NCBI RefSeq assembly: GCF_006517235.1
Contig: NZ_CP041188.1
Location: 4,739,564-4,803,563 of the forward strand
DNA length: 64,000 nt
DNA from: Pseudarthrobacter sp. NIBRBAC000502772
Lineage (GTDB): Bacteria; Actinomycetota; Actinomycetes; Actinomycetales; Micrococcaceae
Direction of reading: 5' to 3'
This document shows, in pieces, positions 1-8,491 of this stretch (positions within the stretch are counted from its first letter, which is position 1; every line of letters begins with the position of its first letter). Both the position numbers and the translations under genes were made by a program. The notes under the pieces were generated by a model. It was not told the origin of the DNA and made no database searches. It worked only from the letters and a program-made list of their open reading frames with translations.

Positions 1-1863
1 CTCGTGGCCATCGCGGCCGCGGTGGTGGAGCACCCGGCCCTGCTCTTGGTCGACGAGCCCCTGGCCGATCTCGACACCGCTGCCCGCGGGCACGTCATCG
101 CCGTCCTCAACGATCTCGCCCACCATGACGGTGTCTGTGTCATCGTGGCGGAGCACCGGGCTGCGCAGTTCGTCCCGGTTGCCGATGCGTGGTGGACCAT
201 CGACGGCGGCGCCCTGGTACCGGGTGCGGCACCCTCCCCTTCTGCGCCGCGCGAGGTCCGTCCAACGGCGGAGCCAGCTGAGCACGTGCCCGTCCTGACT
301 GCGACAAACCTCGCCGTGCACCGAAAAGGCAAGCCGCTCGTGCGCGAGGCGTCCCTGACCCTGCACCGGGGTGAAGTGGTGGCCCTGGTGGGGCCGAACG
401 GTGCCGGGAAGTCGTCCCTCCTGGTGGCGCTCGCCCTGGGTGAAGGAACGGTCGACGGCGGCACGGTCGACGGCGGCCGCGTCGCCCTCGTTCCGGACGC
501 CTCGGACGACCTCTTCACCAGGGATACGGTCGCGGGCGAGCTCCGCGCGGCCGAGAAGCGGCAGGCGCGCGCCGGGCGCCACGCAGACCGGCGCCGCCCA
601 GCCATTTCCCACATATCTGCAGCATCACACCTGGCCCGTCTGCGGAGAGACGTCCGGGTTCCGATCGGGCACGAGCACCCCCGCGACCTCTCAGCCGGTG
701 AACGCCGGATCCTGGCCATCACGCTGCAGACCATGGACAACCCCCAGGTACTCCTGATCGACGAACCCACCCGCGGACTGGATCCTGCGGCGCGTACAGC
801 AGTCGCGGCGGCGCTGCGGGCGGCAGCGGACTCCGGCGCGGCTGTCCTCATCGCCACGCACGACCACGACTTTGCCCACGGCCTCGGTGCCCGGATCCTC
901 CCGATGAGTGACGGCGTCGCGCCTTCCTCCGCACCAGAAGCCGCCCCGGAACCGCCCCTTCCGCTTCCCCGGCAGGAAAATGCCGGACCCCGGCCACGCG
1001 TCACCGAACAACCGGACTCGCACGCCCCGACAAGGCATCACCGCATCCGGATGCCACGCGCCGCAGAACTCGCAGTTCTCGCAGCGGCAAACGTCCTTGC
1101 CCTCGCAGCGTTCTGCTGGCCGCTGCTCGCCGCCGCTTTTCCGGAAGATGCCGCCGCGGCGCTCCCCTACGCAGCGCTGGCCATCGCGCCGCTCGCCGTC
1201 ATCGCCATCGTGGTCTCCCTGGACGGCTCGGTCAGCTCCGCACATACCGTGGCGCTGCTCGGCGTCCTGGCCGCGGTCGGTTCCGCGGTGCGGGTGGCGA
1301 GCACCGGCGTCGGGGGCGTGGAGGCTGTCTTTATCCTGCTGATCCTCGCCGGCAGGGCGTTCGGCGCGCGTTTCGGCATGCTGCTCGGCGCCGCCACGAT
1401 TGCGCTCTCAAGCGCGCTGTGGGGCGGGATCGGGCCGTGGACACCGTTCCAGATCTTCGCCTGCGCGTGGGTGGGCGCCGGGGCCGGCCTGCTCCCACGA
1501 CGGGTGCGAGGCAAAGCCGAACTGTGGATGCTGGGCGGCTACGGCGCCCTGGCGTCCTACCTGTTCGGCCTGCTGACCAACCTGTGGTTCTGGCCCTTCG
1601 CCGTGGGCGCCGGCACCGGCATCTCCTACCTGCCCGGCGCGCCGCTGGGCACCAACCTCAGCAGCTTCCTGCTCTACTCGCTGGTGACGTCGACGGCGGG
1701 CTGGGACACCCTGCGCGCCATCACCACCATCATCGGAATTGCTGTGGTGGGAAGGGCCATTCTCGCCGCCCTCCGGCGGGTGAAGCCGGTCTCTAGCATG
1801 GGCGGGCAAGCCGCGCAGGCTCACTCCACCCAGGCCAGGGACCGGCTTCAACTCACACCTTGA
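1..1863 (+). CDS. ECF-type transporter: two ABC ATPase domains fused to a membrane S-like domain (5' partial)
   Basis: Energy-coupling-factor transporter component for uptake of a vitamin-like substrate at the membrane. The reading frame is open at the window edge, so the N-terminus and the first Walker A lie outside. The visible part starts with the Walker B of the first ATPase domain (LLLVDEPLADLD). A complete second ATPase domain follows, with Walker A GPNGAGKSS, signature LSAGERR and Walker B VLLIDEPTRGLD. After a Pro-rich linker (roughly residues 310-345) the last ~260 residues form about six hydrophobic segments resembling ECF S components. Having both A domains and an S-like domain in one chain is unusual; the T component would be expected upstream. 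The substrate cannot be told from sequence. The last codons lie inside a 20-bp sequence that recurs at the end of metH. Confidence 0.8.
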   Translation, partial: LVAIAAAVVEHPALLLVDEPLADLDTAARGHVIAVLNDLAHHDGVCVIVAEHRAAQFVPVADAWWTIDGGALVPGAAPSPSAPREVRPTAEPAEHVPVLTATNLAVHRKGKPLVREASLTLHRGEVVALVGPNGAGKSSLLVALALGEGTVDGGTVDGGRVALVPDASDDLFTRDTVAGELRAAEKRQARAGRHADRRRPAISHISAASHLARLRRDVRVPIGHEHPRDLSAGERRILAITLQTMDNPQVLLIDEPTRGLDPAARTAVAAALRAAADSGAAVLIATHDHDFAHGLGARILPMSDGVAPSSAPEAAPEPPLPLPRQENAGPRPRVTEQPDSHAPTRHHRIRMPRAAELAVLAAANVLALAAFCWPLLAAAFPEDAAAALPYAALAIAPLAVIAIVVSLDGSVSSAHTVALLGVLAAVGSAVRVASTGVGGVEAVFILLILAGRAFGARFGMLLGAATIALSSALWGGIGPWTPFQIFACAWVGAGAGLLPRRVRGKAELWMLGGYGALASYLFGLLTNLWFWPFAVGAGTGISYLPGAPLGTNLSSFLLYSLVTSTAGWDTLRAITTIIGIAVVGRAILAALRRVKPVSSMGGQAAQAHSTQARDRLQLTP

Positions 1864-1865
1864 AG
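1846..1865. repeat. 20-bp direct repeat, copy 1
   Basis: CTTCAACTCACACCTTGAAG occurs here over the last codons and stop of the ECF gene, and again 570 bp away over the last codons of metH. The unit is itself an imperfect palindrome (CTTCAA-N8-TTGAAG). Between the copies lie a Tn3-type transposase relic, a terminator and a small membrane-protein gene. Confidence 0.85.
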
Positions 1866-1947
1866 CGCTGCGCACAGGAAAAAGCCCGTCACGAACAATG
1901 GAACAAGAACCGGTGCCAACGGTCCTGGCCCGTTGACCTGGGCAGAG

Positions 1948-2040
1948 CCGCCGTCTCTGGCAGAGTTGGAGCGGTGCTTCTTCCTCGACGACACGACAAC
2001 CCTGGTCAACAAACGGCGCGGGGACTACAACCGTACGGGG
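1948..2040 (+). pseudogene. Relic of a Tn3-family transposase N-terminus (DUF4158)
   Basis: Read in the frame starting CCG CCG TCT, this stretch encodes PPSLAELERCFFLDD followed by TTTLVNKRRGDYNRTG. This matches the N-terminal signature of Tn3-family transposases (ELERxFFLDD...RRGDHNRLG) as I know that family. The similarity stops abruptly after the NRTG and no other part of a transposase is present, so only about 30 codons survive. It suggests an old insertion and decay in the space between the ECF gene and metH. The identification rests on a short motif, but the motif is distinctive. Confidence 0.6.
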
Positions 2041-2062
2041 ACCCCGGGACCAGGCACCCGGA

Positions 2063-2101
2063 AAGCGGACGACGGCGGGAACCTCCCGCCGTCGTCCGCT
2101 T
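2063..2101. terminator. Bidirectional hairpin terminator between convergent genes
   Basis: Perfect 18-bp inverted repeat (arms AAGCGGACGACGGCGGGA and its complement) with a 3-nt loop, followed on the plus strand by TCCTTTATCT. It lies between the plus-strand ECF gene and the minus-strand membrane-protein gene. Close sequence relatives of this hairpin occur near 27.07 and 35.36 kb. Confidence 0.85.
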
Positions 2102-2247
2102 CCTTTATCTAAGGGTGCGGGCCACCTGAACCACCGGTATTGCTCCCCGGCCGAGGCCGGCCGGAGCCATGCGCCCAACACGGCCAGCGCACTAATCCAG
2201 GTTGTTGCCTGCCGTTTCAGGCCCGCACAGCGTTGCCGTGCAGGGCG

Positions 2248-2400
2248 TCAGGCGTTGGCTTTCCGCTTGAACCAGCCCCACACGCCCGTGGCCACGAACA
2301 GGACCAGGCCGATGAATGCCAGCCACAGCAGGCCCTTCACCACGAAGCCGAGGATCGAAAGGACAAGCCAGATAATAAGCAGTGTGACGATAATTCCCAT
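2248..2400 (-). CDS. Small 50-aa membrane protein
   Basis: A 50-codon frame starting MGIIVTLLIIWLVLSILGF and ending WGWFKRKANA. It is almost wholly hydrophobic with two predicted membrane segments (about residues 2-19 and 23-42) and a basic C-terminal tail, which suggests a small integral membrane protein. It lies 22 bp downstream of the metH stop on the same strand, so it is probably transcribed with metH and stopped by the hairpin at 2.06-2.10 kb. The ribosome site is weak (AAGG about 14 nt upstream). Similar short hydrophobic proteins are common in actinobacteria, but I know of no assigned function. Confidence 0.7.
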   Translation of the reverse strand: MGIIVTLLIIWLVLSILGFVVKGLLWLAFIGLVLFVATGVWGWFKRKANA

Positions 2401-2415
2401 AGGGGAAGCTTAGGC

Positions 2416-2435
2416 CTTCAACTCACACCTTGAAG
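2416..2435. repeat. 20-bp direct repeat, copy 2 (inside metH 3' end)
   Basis: Identical to the copy that ends the ECF gene. Here it covers the final codons and stop of metH (minus strand) and the first bases beyond it. Confidence 0.85.
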
Positions 2436-5400
2436 TACTTCGCCTCCGGGTGGTGGAACACGAACGCGTCGGTGGACTGTTCGGGGTGCAGCATCAGCTC
2501 ATCGCTCAGGACAACGCCCATCCGCTCGGGTTTCAGCAGCTCCGTCACCTTGCGGCGGTCCTCCATGTCAGGGCACGCGGGGTACCCGAGCGAGAACCGC
2601 GCACCGCGGTAGTCGAGCTTGAAGTACCCTGCCTTGTCCTTCGGCTCCTCGGCGGCAAAACCAAGCTCGGTGCGGATACGGGCATGCCAGAATTCGGCCA
2701 GCGCCTCGGTGAGCTGCATGACCAGGCCGTTGAGTTCGTAGTAGTCGCGGTAGTGGTTTCCGGCGAACAGCTCGGACGTCACTTCCTCGATCTTCGAGCC
2801 GGCGGTAACCAGTTGCACCGGCAGAACGTCGATCTTTCCCGATTCGCGCGAGCGCACGAAGTCAGCGAGGCACAGGTGACGGTCCCGGCGCTGGCGCGGG
2901 AAATCGAACCGCAGCCGGTCGGTGCCGATCGGACCGCCTGATCCACCGTCGGGGGCGAGCAGTCCCGCGGTGCCGAGGACGCCGTCGCGATCCTCCCCGT
3001 GGTGCAGCACCACCACCTGTTCCCCTTCGGAGACAACAGGGAAATAGCCGTAGGCGACGGACGCATCCAGCATTCCCTCACCGAGGATGCGGTCCAGCCA
3101 GTAGCGCAGGCGCGGCCGGCCCTCAGCTTCCACGAGTTCCTCGTAGGAGGCGCCGTCATCACCCCGGCCAGGCTTGAGCCCCCACTGCCCCATGAACGTG
3201 GCGCGCTCATCGAGGAAGGCGGAGTAGTCGTGGAGTGACACGCCGCGCACAATCCGTGTGCCCCAGAACGGCGGCGCGGGCACGTGGTTGTCGGCGGCGA
3301 CGTCGGACCGGCCGGGCATCGCCTCCGGCTCGGTCACCGTGAACTTCGGGCCTCCCTTATGGATCCGCTTCTTCAACGGCGGAAGACCGACGGCGGCGGG
3401 GTCAGCACCGCGGGCCACCTGCACCAGCGGTTCCATGAGGGCCAGGCCCTCGAAGGCGTCCTTGGCGTACCTGACGGTTCCTTCAAACTGCTCCGCCAGG
3501 TCCTGCTCCACATAGGCGCGGGTCAGGGCTGCGCCGCCGAGGATGATGGGCCACTTCTTCGCGAGGCCACGCGATTGGAGTTCGGCGAGGTTTTCCTTCA
3601 TCACCACCGTGGACTTCACCAGCAGTCCGGACATGCCGATCACGTCGGCGTTGTGTTCCTCGGCTGCGGCCATGATCTCGGCGATGCCCTGCTTAATGCC
3701 GATGTTGAAAACTTTGTAGCCGTTGTTGGTGAGGATGATGTCCACCAGGTTCTTGCCGATGTCGTGCACATCGCCGCGCACGGTGGCGATCACCATGGTG
3801 CCCTTGCCCGAGGAGTCGGACTTCTCCATGTGCGGCTCGAGCAGGGCCACGGCGTTCTTCATGACCTCGGCGGACTGCAGCACGAACGGCAGCTGCATCT
3901 CGCCGGCGCCGAAGCGCTCACCCACCACTTTCATGCCTTCGAGCAGCTGGTCGTTGATGATCGCCAGCGGTGACATGCCTTCGCTGCGGGCAAGGTCCAG
4001 GTCCGCTTCCAGGCCCTTGCCTTCGCCATCGATGATGCGGCGCTGCAGGCGTTCGCCGGTGGGCAGGGCGGCGAGTTCCGCGGCACGCTGGTCCTTGAGC
4101 GCTGCAGTGTCGACGCCGGCGAACAGGTCCAGCATGATGGCCAGCGGGTCATACGTGACATTGCCGTCGGCGTCGTATTCGCGGCGGTCATAGACGAGGT
4201 CCAGGGCCACCTTCCGCTGTTCCTCCGGGAGTGAAGCGAGGGGCACGATCTTGGCGGCGTCGATGATGCCGCTGGTCAGGCCCGCCTGCACGGCCTCGTG
4301 CAGGAACACCGAGTTCAGGGCCATGCGCGCTGCCGGGTTCAGGCCGAAGGACACGTTCGAGACGCCGAGGGTGGTTTGGATGCCCGGGTACTTCGCGGTG
4401 ATCTGGCGGATGGCCTCGATGGTTTCGATGCCGTCCCGGCGGGTTTCTTCCTGGCCGGTGGCGATGGGGAAGGTCAGGGCGTCGACGATGATGTCCTCGA
4501 CGCGCATCCCCCATTCGCCCACCAGGGCTTCGACGAGGCGCGTGGCGATGGCCACTTTGCCCTCGGTGGTGCGTGCCTGGCCCTGTTCGTCGATGGTCAG
4601 GGCGATCACGGCGGTGCCGTGTTCCTTCACGAGCGGCATGATTCGCGCGAAGCGGCTGTCCGGGCCGTCGCCGTCCTCGTAGTTGACGGAGTTCACCACC
4701 GGGCGGCCGCCGATGTGTTCGAGCCCGGCCTGTAGGACGGCCGGTTCGGTGGAGTCCATGACCAGAGGGAGCGTGGAGGCCGACGCGAAACGCGAGACGA
4801 TCTCCTTCATGTCGGCCACGCCGTCGCGCCCCACATAGTCGATGCAAACGTCGAGCAGGTGCGCGCCGACACGGACCTGCTCGCGGGCGATGTCGACGCA
4901 GTCGTCCCAGCGCTCCTCCAGCATCGCCTGGCGGAAGGCCTTCGAACCGTTCGCGTTGGTGCGCTCGCCAATGGCGAGGTACGCGGACTCCTGGTCGAAA
5001 TTCACGTGGTGGTAGAGGGAAGCGATGCCGGCTTCGCGCTCGGTGGGAAGGCGGCTGCCGTCGGCGCCCCTCCCGCCGCTGGTGACCGCGGCGCTGGTGC
5101 GGAAGGGGGCAAGACGTTCGACGACGGCGGCCATGTGCTCCGGCGTCGTACCGCAACAGCCGCCCACGAGGCCCAGGCCGAATTCCCGCACGAACTGCTC
5201 GTGCGCGGTGGCGAGTTCGGTGGGCGTCAGCGGATAGTGCGCGCCATTGGGACCAAGGATCGGCAGGCCGGCGTTGGGCATGCAGGCGATGGCCACGGAG
5301 GACTGCTTGGCGAGGTGGCGCAGGTGCTCGCTCATCTCGTCCGGCCCGGTGGCGCAGTTCAGGCCGATGGCGTCGACGCCGAGCGGCTCGAGGGCGGTGA

Positions 5401-6073
5401 GCGCGGCGCCGATTTCGGAGCCCATCAGCATGGTGCCGGTGGTCTCGACGGTCACCGTAACGAAGATGGGGAGCCGGATGCCGCGGGTGACGATGGCCTG
5501 CTTGCAGCCGTTGACGGCGGCTTTGGTCTGCAGGAGGTCCTGGCTGGTTTCGATAAGGAAGGCGTCGGCTCCCCCGTCGATGAGGCCCTCGGCCTGCAGG
5601 GCGAAGGTCTGCTTGAGGTAGTCGTAGCTGGTGTGGCCGAGGCTGGGGAGCTTGGTGCCCGGCCCCATGGAGCCCAGGACCCACCGCATCCGTCCGTCTG
5701 TTTTTTCTGCCGCTTCTGCTCGCTCGCGGGCGATCTCGGCGCCCTTCCGGGCGAGCTCTTCAATCCGGTCGTCGATGCCGTAGTCCGAGAGGTTGGACCA
5801 GTTGGCGCCGAAGGTGTTGGTTTCCACGGCGTCAATGCCGGTGGCGAAGTAGGCGTCGTGGATGTCCGCGAGGACGTCCGGCCGCGTGGCGTTGAGGATC
5901 TCGTTGCAGCCTTCCAGCCCCAGGAAATCGTCTTCAAGCGACAGTTCCCGCCCCTGCAGCATGGTGCCCATGGCCCCATCGGCAATGACGACCCGGTGGT
6001 TCACCGCATCCAGCAGCTCCTGGGCGCGGACGGGGCGGGGGACGGACTCAATATCAAGCGCAAAACGAGGCAT
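2423..6073 (-). CDS. metH: Cobalamin-dependent methionine synthase
   Basis: Transfers a methyl group from 5-methyltetrahydrofolate to homocysteine via methylcobalamin; cytoplasmic, last step of methionine synthesis. At 1216 aa it has the full family length and order. The homocysteine/zinc domain (about 1-325) has zinc ligands C240, C306 and C307 (GLVGGCCGTT). The folate-binding domain (about 355-620) contains the AIGERTNANG signature. The cobalamin domain (about 670-890) has D768-x-H770-D-x-G for the lower axial His. The C-terminal reactivation domain runs from about 920 to 1216. The chosen ATG gives a normal N-terminus (MPRFALDIESVPRP). I looked for a cobalamin or SAM riboswitch in the 400 bp upstream and could not recognise one. 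The 50-aa membrane protein follows in the same direction. Confidence 0.97.
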   Translation of the reverse strand: MPRFALDIESVPRPVRAQELLDAVNHRVVIADGAMGTMLQGRELSLEDDFLGLEGCNEILNATRPDVLADIHDAYFATGIDAVETNTFGANWSNLSDYGIDDRIEELARKGAEIARERAEAAEKTDGRMRWVLGSMGPGTKLPSLGHTSYDYLKQTFALQAEGLIDGGADAFLIETSQDLLQTKAAVNGCKQAIVTRGIRLPIFVTVTVETTGTMLMGSEIGAALTALEPLGVDAIGLNCATGPDEMSEHLRHLAKQSSVAIACMPNAGLPILGPNGAHYPLTPTELATAHEQFVREFGLGLVGGCCGTTPEHMAAVVERLAPFRTSAAVTSGGRGADGSRLPTEREAGIASLYHHVNFDQESAYLAIGERTNANGSKAFRQAMLEERWDDCVDIAREQVRVGAHLLDVCIDYVGRDGVADMKEIVSRFASASTLPLVMDSTEPAVLQAGLEHIGGRPVVNSVNYEDGDGPDSRFARIMPLVKEHGTAVIALTIDEQGQARTTEGKVAIATRLVEALVGEWGMRVEDIIVDALTFPIATGQEETRRDGIETIEAIRQITAKYPGIQTTLGVSNVSFGLNPAARMALNSVFLHEAVQAGLTSGIIDAAKIVPLASLPEEQRKVALDLVYDRREYDADGNVTYDPLAIMLDLFAGVDTAALKDQRAAELAALPTGERLQRRIIDGEGKGLEADLDLARSEGMSPLAIINDQLLEGMKVVGERFGAGEMQLPFVLQSAEVMKNAVALLEPHMEKSDSSGKGTMVIATVRGDVHDIGKNLVDIILTNNGYKVFNIGIKQGIAEIMAAAEEHNADVIGMSGLLVKSTVVMKENLAELQSRGLAKKWPIILGGAALTRAYVEQDLAEQFEGTVRYAKDAFEGLALMEPLVQVARGADPAAVGLPPLKKRIHKGGPKFTVTEPEAMPGRSDVAADNHVPAPPFWGTRIVRGVSLHDYSAFLDERATFMGQWGLKPGRGDDGASYEELVEAEGRPRLRYWLDRILGEGMLDASVAYGYFPVVSEGEQVVVLHHGEDRDGVLGTAGLLAPDGGSGGPIGTDRLRFDFPRQRRDRHLCLADFVRSRESGKIDVLPVQLVTAGSKIEEVTSELFAGNHYRDYYELNGLVMQLTEALAEFWHARIRTELGFAAEEPKDKAGYFKLDYRGARFSLGYPACPDMEDRRKVTELLKPERMGVVLSDELMLHPEQSTDAFVFHHPEAKYFKV

Positions 6074-6886
6074 CTAAACAGACTACGGGCGGGGCCGAAA
6101 CATTGCGCCGTGTTTCCGTGTACTACGACGAGGGGGGCGCATGGCACAGTCGGCCCTGCGCAGGAGCCGCAGCCTCAGGAATCGTAAACATGTCCTTTGT
6201 GCAACCGCGTGTGAGGCCGTCCAGTCACGCCGCCGCCAGTCCCGAGGTGCTGTTGAGCGTTTACCGGTGGCCGTGTCGCGAACCAAAGTACGCGAACCGC
6301 TCAAAAAATTTGCGACGTGCACTCGTGCTGTAGGCACTTGAGTGCGAACCAGGATCCGATCGAGCTCGAGGGGATACTGAATCGTCAGAAGGTGCATTCA
6401 GGGAAGACCAAGGCGTCCAATTGTACAAGATCAAAGGCACGGGCCGGTTTTGAGCGTGAAGCCGAGGACAACCTGCGGAAGCGCACGGAAAGCACATAAG
6501 TCCTCAAGGTAGCAGAACGTGGGACGAGCTAGGGATTCACGCGAAACGTCTTAATCATCAAGGGACTTGTCCTGAAGGTGACCATTCTGCCGACGCCTGA
6601 GGGAAAGGGGGCCAGTCCCATGTTAAATCTTTACTGGGTTCTGATATTGTTCATCGACGGGTTGGAGGTTACAGGCGGCAAGCCCGAGAAGCCCGAACGG
6701 CACAGCCCTGACCGCAAGTAGCATCGCGTGTCGCTTCCAAGTATCCCCCGAATCCCCTATAGGGTATCCGTTGTCACCTATATTCAGGTGGCCGTCGGGG
6801 GACACTTTTAACTACGGATAGCAGTATCGCGTGAACAACTGCGGCACCCCGCTGTACTTGAGCGTTGCACGAGTTGAGGGGTTCCA
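6074..6886. other. Intergenic region upstream of the putative defence island; no gene recognised
   Basis: About 800 bp between divergent metH and the DUF5343 gene. Short open frames exist on both strands, but none has a ribosome site or a recognisable protein. The right half becomes visibly AT-richer (for example around 6.3 and 6.63 kb), as in the island that follows. I found no integrase remnant, tRNA or obvious attachment site. Confidence 0.5.
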
Positions 6887-7603
6887 ATGACTGCAGAGTC
6901 TGTCGAGCAGAAGACTGCTTATCCATATATGTCGCCGTCAGTGTGGACGTCACTGCGAAGAGTCTTCTTCAAACAAGTACCAAGCAAGGTTTCCCTGACC
7001 TACCTGTCGTCCATCCTCTCCATAACCGAGAAAACTGCGAAGAATATCCTTCCGCAGATGCGGAACGTGGGCCTCATTGACCAGGACGGCGTACCCACGG
7101 ACCTTGCTCAGGACTTCCGATTTGAAGAGACTTACCCCAAAGTGTGTGACACGATTCTTGAGTCGCTGTATCCCTTGGAAGTCCGGGAAATCTTCCCGTC
7201 CCCAGATGCCGACCCTGCGGCCGTTGCCAATTGGTTCATGCGTCACTCAAAGTCCGGGCAGGCCAGCGCGAATGTCGTTGCAAAGTTCTATTTGCACCTT
7301 GTCGCCAAGGAGCCCCTCCCTGAAGACGTGAAGCCTCGGACACCCCGCGCAGCTAAGCAGAAAAGCAAGCCAGCCGCACCGGCAAAGAGCGAGCCAGAAA
7401 AAGTTACCGAAAAAGCTGACATACCGGCAGAGTCATTTGCGCCTGTCCAGCCCCAACCTAACGGCCATCCCCACCCTGTCGCACAGCAGCATTCGGGACC
7501 AAGCCTTCATGTGGACCTCCAAGTCCATATCGACTCCTCTGCTTCAGCAGACCAGATCGACGCAATCTTTGCGAGCATGGCTAAGCATCTCTATGGACGG
7601 TAG
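6887..7603 (+). CDS. DUF5343 domain protein, first gene of a putative three-gene defence cassette
   Basis: A 238-aa protein whose first ~145 residues match the DUF5343 pattern as I know it. The pattern opens with AYPYMSPSVWTSLRRVF, continues through a helical winged-helix-like stretch (YLSSILSITEKTAKNILP, GLIDQDGVPTDLAQDF), and ends at YPKVCDTILESLYP. A low-complexity Lys/Pro/Ala linker (about 148-215) joins this to a short conserved-looking tail (LHVDLQVHIDSSA, then QIDAIFASMAKHLYG). Such a head-linker-tail layout suggests an adaptor or DNA-binding partner rather than an enzyme. The ATG has a good ribosome site (GAGGGG, 5 nt away). The next gene starts 11 bp before this stop, so translation is probably coupled. 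No biochemical function is known to me. Confidence 0.75.
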   Translation: MTAESVEQKTAYPYMSPSVWTSLRRVFFKQVPSKVSLTYLSSILSITEKTAKNILPQMRNVGLIDQDGVPTDLAQDFRFEETYPKVCDTILESLYPLEVREIFPSPDADPAAVANWFMRHSKSGQASANVVAKFYLHLVAKEPLPEDVKPRTPRAAKQKSKPAAPAKSEPEKVTEKADIPAESFAPVQPQPNGHPHPVAQQHSGPSLHVDLQVHIDSSASADQIDAIFASMAKHLYGR

Positions 7604-8456
7604 GGAAAGTTTCAAGGCGTTACTCGCAGCCACGCAGCAGATAGCCGACGCGATTCCAAAGATAACGGCACCGTCAACGCCTGGGGTGAAGCAGGAAGTG
7701 ATCAAGAGTGATAGCCCTTCAAAAGAACCAAAGCCAATTGATGAACCGTTGAAGGTTCTCGTTAGCTGGGCTCACCGTGGAGAATACTGGTCCTCTCAGC
7801 AGGAAAAGGACTGGGAGCAGTTGGTAATGGAGTTCACAACTGCTCTCAGAAGCATGGGGATTGACGCAGATATAGACCTGTTCCATACCCATGAAGATGG
7901 AGCCGACTGGACTCGGTTCGGCCAGAATGCAGTTCGAGACGCCGACTATGTTCTTGTCGCGATCACGAAAGGGTGGGCGCAACGCTGGTCTGGTACCAAC
8001 TCCCCCCATGTCGGAGCAGGAGCCGCTGTAGAGGCGGATACCCTCAAGGGTCTGTTCATCAAGAATCAGACCGAGCTGCAGAAGAAACTGAAACTGGTAG
8101 TCCTTGGCGACCAGAGTCCTCGCTGCATACCTGAAGACATGGCACGATTCACCTACTTCAAGATCGACGTGGACAACCTCGACAGCTTCGAGGACCTGCT
8201 ACGAACACTGACCAGTCAGCCCTATTACGAGAAACCTGACCTTGGAGAGGTTCCCATACTCCCTCCGGCCATCCGCCAGAGCTTTAAGAAGAAGGCCGCC
8301 AGAACAGCCACGCATGACGATCTTGCGGACTACGACGCTGTGCGGGAAGAGATAGCGACTCTCGAAATGAGTCAGCATCGAAGGAAAATCCCCAGTGTTG
8401 AAGTTCAACAGCGATTGGAAGTCCTGCGAGCAGTTCTGAACGCAATGAGTAACTGA
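7593..8456 (+). CDS. SEFIR (TIR-like) domain protein, putative immune effector or signal protein
   Basis: A 287-aa protein. Residues ~53-210 fit the SEFIR branch of the TIR fold: strand KVLVSWAHRGEYW, helix with W74...LRSMGIDADID (residues 86-95), DADYVLVAIT, and a Glu (E147 in AAVEADT) placed where TIR NADases carry their catalytic Glu. The N-terminal 50 residues are a disordered linker. The C-terminal ~75 residues are basic and helical (EVQQRLEVLRAVLNAM). SEFIR proteins act as anti-phage NAD-depleting effectors in other bacteria; by that precedent this could be the killer component. The frame stays open 52 codons further upstream, but that part is only the DUF5343 gene read in another frame. 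The ATG at the 11-bp overlap (ATGGACGGTAG) is therefore preferred. Confidence 0.8.
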   Translation: MDGRESFKALLAATQQIADAIPKITAPSTPGVKQEVIKSDSPSKEPKPIDEPLKVLVSWAHRGEYWSSQQEKDWEQLVMEFTTALRSMGIDADIDLFHTHEDGADWTRFGQNAVRDADYVLVAITKGWAQRWSGTNSPHVGAGAAVEADTLKGLFIKNQTELQKKLKLVVLGDQSPRCIPEDMARFTYFKIDVDNLDSFEDLLRTLTSQPYYEKPDLGEVPILPPAIRQSFKKKAARTATHDDLADYDAVREEIATLEMSQHRRKIPSVEVQQRLEVLRAVLNAMSN

Positions 8457-8491
8457 ATACATCTCCCACTTGTGCTCTTCTAGGAATTCAC

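Noticed and set aside
4188..5684. A 498-codon frame inside metH in another phase
   Set aside because: Arg/His/Pro-rich translation typical of a shifted high-GC gene; metH motifs occupy the true frame.
6074..6400. Possible cobalamin or SAM riboswitch before metH
   Set aside because: No B12 box or convincing paired elements could be recognised by eye; a covariance-model search would decide.
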